Below, one piece after another: positions 60,830 through 64,000 of a DNA stretch of 64,000 bases; the first letter of the stretch is position 1; each line of letters starts with the position of its first letter. The notes under the pieces are model-generated. The model saw only the letters and a program-made list of their open reading frames with translations, made no database searches and was not told the origin of the DNA. A program made the position numbers and the translations under genes. This DNA is from Megamerina dolium (taxonomy: Eukaryota > Arthropoda > Insecta > Diptera > Megamerinidae): NCBI GenBank assembly GCA_963854835.1, contig OY978528.1, forward strand, positions 56,378,761 through 56,442,760. The letters run 5' to 3'.

Positions 60830-62156
60830 AGGAGTGCTGTGAGTGAAATACTTACAATACTTACAATATAATACTTGATTGAGAGCAGATTCGAGTTAAG
60901 CTATCCCAAATACCTGGATTTTCTCGTCTGCTTAACAAAGACTATTTATTTTTTCTGAGGCTTTTCACTCATCATTGTATGGAATGAGATCACTGTGCTG
61001 CTTTGTTTGCCTTCGTATGTACATATGTACTACGTATTTCTAGCTATTTAGTTCCCATTAATTGTGGTAATGGTATTATGGTATTATGATTGGACTCGAG
61101 TAGTTTTTTTTTTTGCAAAATATAAAAAATATATAAAATCAATGCATTACATCCGGAAGGTATACGAATTATGATTATTCGCAAATTACCATTTACCGGT
61201 TATGATGAGCAATTAAGCAATCAAAGAGAAGGTATTTATAGTGAAATCTTAATATATGGAAATATTTATATTCTATCTGGAATTACAATATATGCACACA
61301 CTTAATTCTATAGAACTCTAGACTTTACTCGTGTGTACTACAAAAAGGTGATAAAAATGTATGGATGAATACATATCGTATGCTGAGATAACTACCTACA
61401 TACTTGTAAATAAGTACTTGTATGTATGTTTTCTTTCTATATTTTTTAATCAAGTTCTAACTTGTTTTTGACGACATGCTGTCTGCAAGTGTCTTACGTT
61501 ATACGTATATATATACGTATATATATACAATATTTGTAAACAGATATGTACATACATAGTATAAACCATGCGGTAGTGATAAAATGTTACTACGAACAGT
61601 GACAGCAATTTCATCTATCTTAGGCTTGGATCATCGTCTCGTAAGTCGATCAAAGTATCCAGTATACGAGTACGATACTATAGTTATAGTATACAAACGA
61701 TCAAGTAGACAGTTTAATCAACTACATACTTACTTAATAAAATATATGGTGGGTAGTGTGCGGACATTAATGTTGATGATCAAATACCAGAACAACAATA
61801 ATAAATTTACTACTAAATTCCGAAATACAACACATACTTGCTACCTTGTGGTGCAATTTCCTTTTCGTTTTCTCTGCAATCCATTCTCGATGGACATTTA
61901 TTTTTATATCTTTTGAAATATTTCACCGTAATAAGTTATTTACTATTTATGCGACTAATACTATGTACATATATATCTATTATTTACTACATATTACTAT
62001 TTCTACTACTATTACTTGTACAATGTACGATACGTACAAATCTTGTAGATAGTGTTTATAGAAGAGATGCTCAAGCAAAATAATTCTGGAGTTAAATAAT
62101 TACAACAGCAAAAACAACAGGAAGGATTGCAACAATGCCAATGTCACGATTATATG
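60830..62156. other. Unrecognised AT-rich stretch
   Basis: Short (TA) and GTATATATACGTAT palindromes near 61501-61530; no supported gene. Confidence 0.35.
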
Positions 62157-62158
62157 TA

Positions 62159-63349
62159 CGAGGGCGGTCCCAGAACTATCCGACCTGACATATAGATGGT
62201 GGTAGTAGTGGCAACCTTATAAAACATATGTTTTAAGTTTCAAGTCGCCGCGTTGTTTAGTATTTTTTTGGAGCCATCGAAAGTTAACGACCTCAGTGAA
62301 TTTGTAAACATGGAAAAAATTGGTCACCGTTATGTAACGCAATACTTTCATTTGAAAGGTCTCAGTCTAACGAATATTAAAGCCGAGTCTGCTCCTTCGT
62401 TTACGGCCACAAAATATTTAAACGAGGTTGTACGAGCTGCCAAGACCAACACCGTAGTGGTCCACCAATTGAGGTGGCCACGCCAGAAAGGGTTAAGAAA
62501 ATCCACAAAATGGTGTTGGATGATCGCCGGCTGAAGGTGCGTGAGGTAGGTAAAATTACAGGCATTTCAAAAAGTGCTATACATCGTATATTGACCGAAA
62601 ATTTTGAGAAGAATAAGCTGTGTGCAAGATGGGTGCCGCATTTGCTCACAATAGAACAAAAACAACGTGGTGAAGATGGTTCTTTGAGTGTTTGGCGATG
62701 TTTCATAGTAATAAAGCCGAGTTTTTGCGTCGATTCGTAACCATGGATGAGACATGGGTCCACCACTTCACATCTGAGACAAAGGAGCAGTCATAACAGT
62801 GCACTGAAAGGGAAGAATCGTAGCCAAAGAAGGCGAAGACAGTTCCATCAGCAGGCAAGGTTATAGTGTGTGTTTTTTGGGATGCACGTGGGATAATTGT
62901 TATTGATTATCTTCAAAAAGGAAAAACAATCAATGGCGAGTATTATGTTAATTTGTTGCAGCGTCTAAGTGATGAAATTAAAGAAAAAGGGCAGGGTTTG
63001 GCGAAAAAGAAAGTGCTTTTTCATCAACAAAATGCACCAGTTCACACATCCGCTATTGCGATGGACAAAATCAATGAGTTAAAGCTCGAATTGCTTCAGC
63101 ACGCACCTTATTCGCCAAATTTAGCTCCTTCGGATTATTTTCTATTTCCAAATTTGAAAAAATGGCTTGGCGGTAAAAGATTTGCAAACAATGAAGAGGT
63201 GGAGGCTGCGGTATATGGCTATTTTAATGAGCTAGACAGTTCATACTATCAACAGGATATTGAAGCTATAGAATAAAAAAAAAAGAAAGAAATAAAGAAA
63301 ATTTTCTCAAATTTGTTGTGTTTTCTTTGTAGTTCTGTGACCGCCCTCG
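62159..63349 (+). mobile_element. mariner-like element with matched ends
   Basis: Left end CGAGGGCGGTCCCAGAACTA (62159) and right end, inverse of CGAGGGCGGTCACAGAACTA (ending 63349), differ at one of 20 bases and are bordered by TA (62157-62158 and 63350-63351). Length 1191 bp, close to complete for mariner. Confidence 0.92.
62253..63276 (+). pseudogene. mariner transposase, frameshifted, catalytic Asp changed
   Basis: The N-terminal region starts NMEKIGHRYVTQYFHLKGLS and runs through a frameshift to ATPERVKKIHKMVLDDRRLK, REVGKITGISKSAIHRILTE (helix-turn-helix) and KLCARWVPHLLT (linker). After a further shift near 62690, FVTMDETWVHHFT holds the first Asp, followed by a TAA. From 62866 one frame runs CVFWDARGIIVIDYLQKGKT, VLFHQQNAPVHTSAIAMDKI, HAPYSPNLAPSDYFLFPNLK (third Asp kept) and LGGKRFANNEEVEAAVYGYF. 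The second Asp of the usual HQDNAP motif is Gln (codon CAA). Frameshifts and this change make it inactive. Confidence 0.88.
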
Positions 63350-63351
63350 TA

Positions 63352-64000
63352 CTATACATCTTTATGACTTTATCGATCACTTATACACTCGCTCGTTTAT
63401 ACATAAGATGCAAAAAATATAAAATTTTGCTTGATTTTTAAAAAAATAAATTATTTTTAATAAAAAAAAAAATAAGAATATAGTCGTGAATCTCGAAAAA
63501 TTGAATAGTTTGAGAAATATTTCTTTCTTAATAAAAAAAACCAAAAAGAAAAAAAAATAATAAGAAAATTCTCATGTGCTTAGAAAAATTGTATTTACAA
63601 GTTTGAAGTTTTTTTTTGAATAAAATTTTTTTTTTAATTTTCGTGGACTAAGAAGTTTTTCTAAATAAAACAATAAGAACGAAATTCTCATGACTCAAGA
63701 ATAAAATAAAAATGAAAAAGAATAAAAGAGCCAAAAGAGCCTATTCAATTGGGCATTGCTGGTTTAGATTAGTCCATCCGTAGTTTAAGTAAACAATATA
63801 TGATACGAGTAGTCATCCATGCTAGGGTGTATGTATATCACGTGATTGTCAACTCAAGGACGACGATTCTTTGTCTGGACTGTTCAATAAAAGGGAAAAA
63901 CTTTATATGCGTATATATGTATGTAAGTATATGCTTGCATGGGGGAAATCTTGAACAACAGCAACAACAATCACATTAATAAGTAACTCTTTTATTAAGG
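63352..64000. other. Unrecognised A-rich stretch
   Basis: Many poly-A and poly-T runs (63.42-63.72 kb). No supported feature. Confidence 0.35.

Overview
The window looks like a non-coding, transposon-rich stretch from a higher fly (brachyceran Diptera). A tephritid-like fruit fly is my best guess from the repeat families, but I could not search for it. The DNA is strongly AT-rich, with many short (TA), (CA), (CAT) and (CAG) tracts. I found no host protein-coding exon, rRNA or functional tRNA gene that I can support. Every protein-like reading frame that I recognise belongs to a broken mobile element.

Layout. 1-5 kb: a tRNA-derived SINE at the left edge, a LINE 3' fragment, a diverged direct duplication (3.3-4.2 kb) and a SINE copy carrying a LINE-like 3' tail, with target duplications. 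5.6-7.2 kb: the first of a family of Helentron/DINE-1-like elements with internal ~297-bp units (others at 20.4, 22.5, 26.7, 35.7 and 37.4 kb). 8-16.6 kb: LINE C-terminal and reverse-transcriptase fragments, a mariner N-terminal fragment, and a mariner copy with matching ends and TA duplications (15.43-16.40 kb). 18.8-19.6 kb: a decayed mariner split by a SINE. 20.4-28.4 kb: a nest of DINE-like elements, Tc1-like elements, a SINE, long (TA)n tracts and a LINE.

29.5-35.4 kb: the most unusual object, a ~5.9-kb foldback. Its centre encodes a P-element/THAP9-like transposase remnant, its inverted arms duplicate the 3' part of that gene, and only the right arm carries a PIF/Harbinger-like transposase fragment. 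The left arm is broken by a SINE with an 11-bp duplication and by a ~550-bp insert. 35.5-38.9 kb: a SINE split by a hAT-like element (8-bp duplication) that itself carries a truncated DINE-like element, followed by another DINE-like copy. 39.7-53.7 kb: two small MITEs, three further mariner remnants (one Mos1-like with a lost catalytic Asp), LINE fragments and a SINE. 53.7-64 kb: mostly unrecognised AT-rich DNA with three SINE copies, a LINE C-terminus and a mariner with matching ends (62.16-63.35 kb).

The window is best read as an intergenic or long-intron sequence in which SINE, LINE, Helentron-like, Tc1/mariner, hAT-like, Harbinger and P-like elements inserted into one another. Target duplications give the order of several of these events. 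None of the recognised elements appears able to make an intact transposase.
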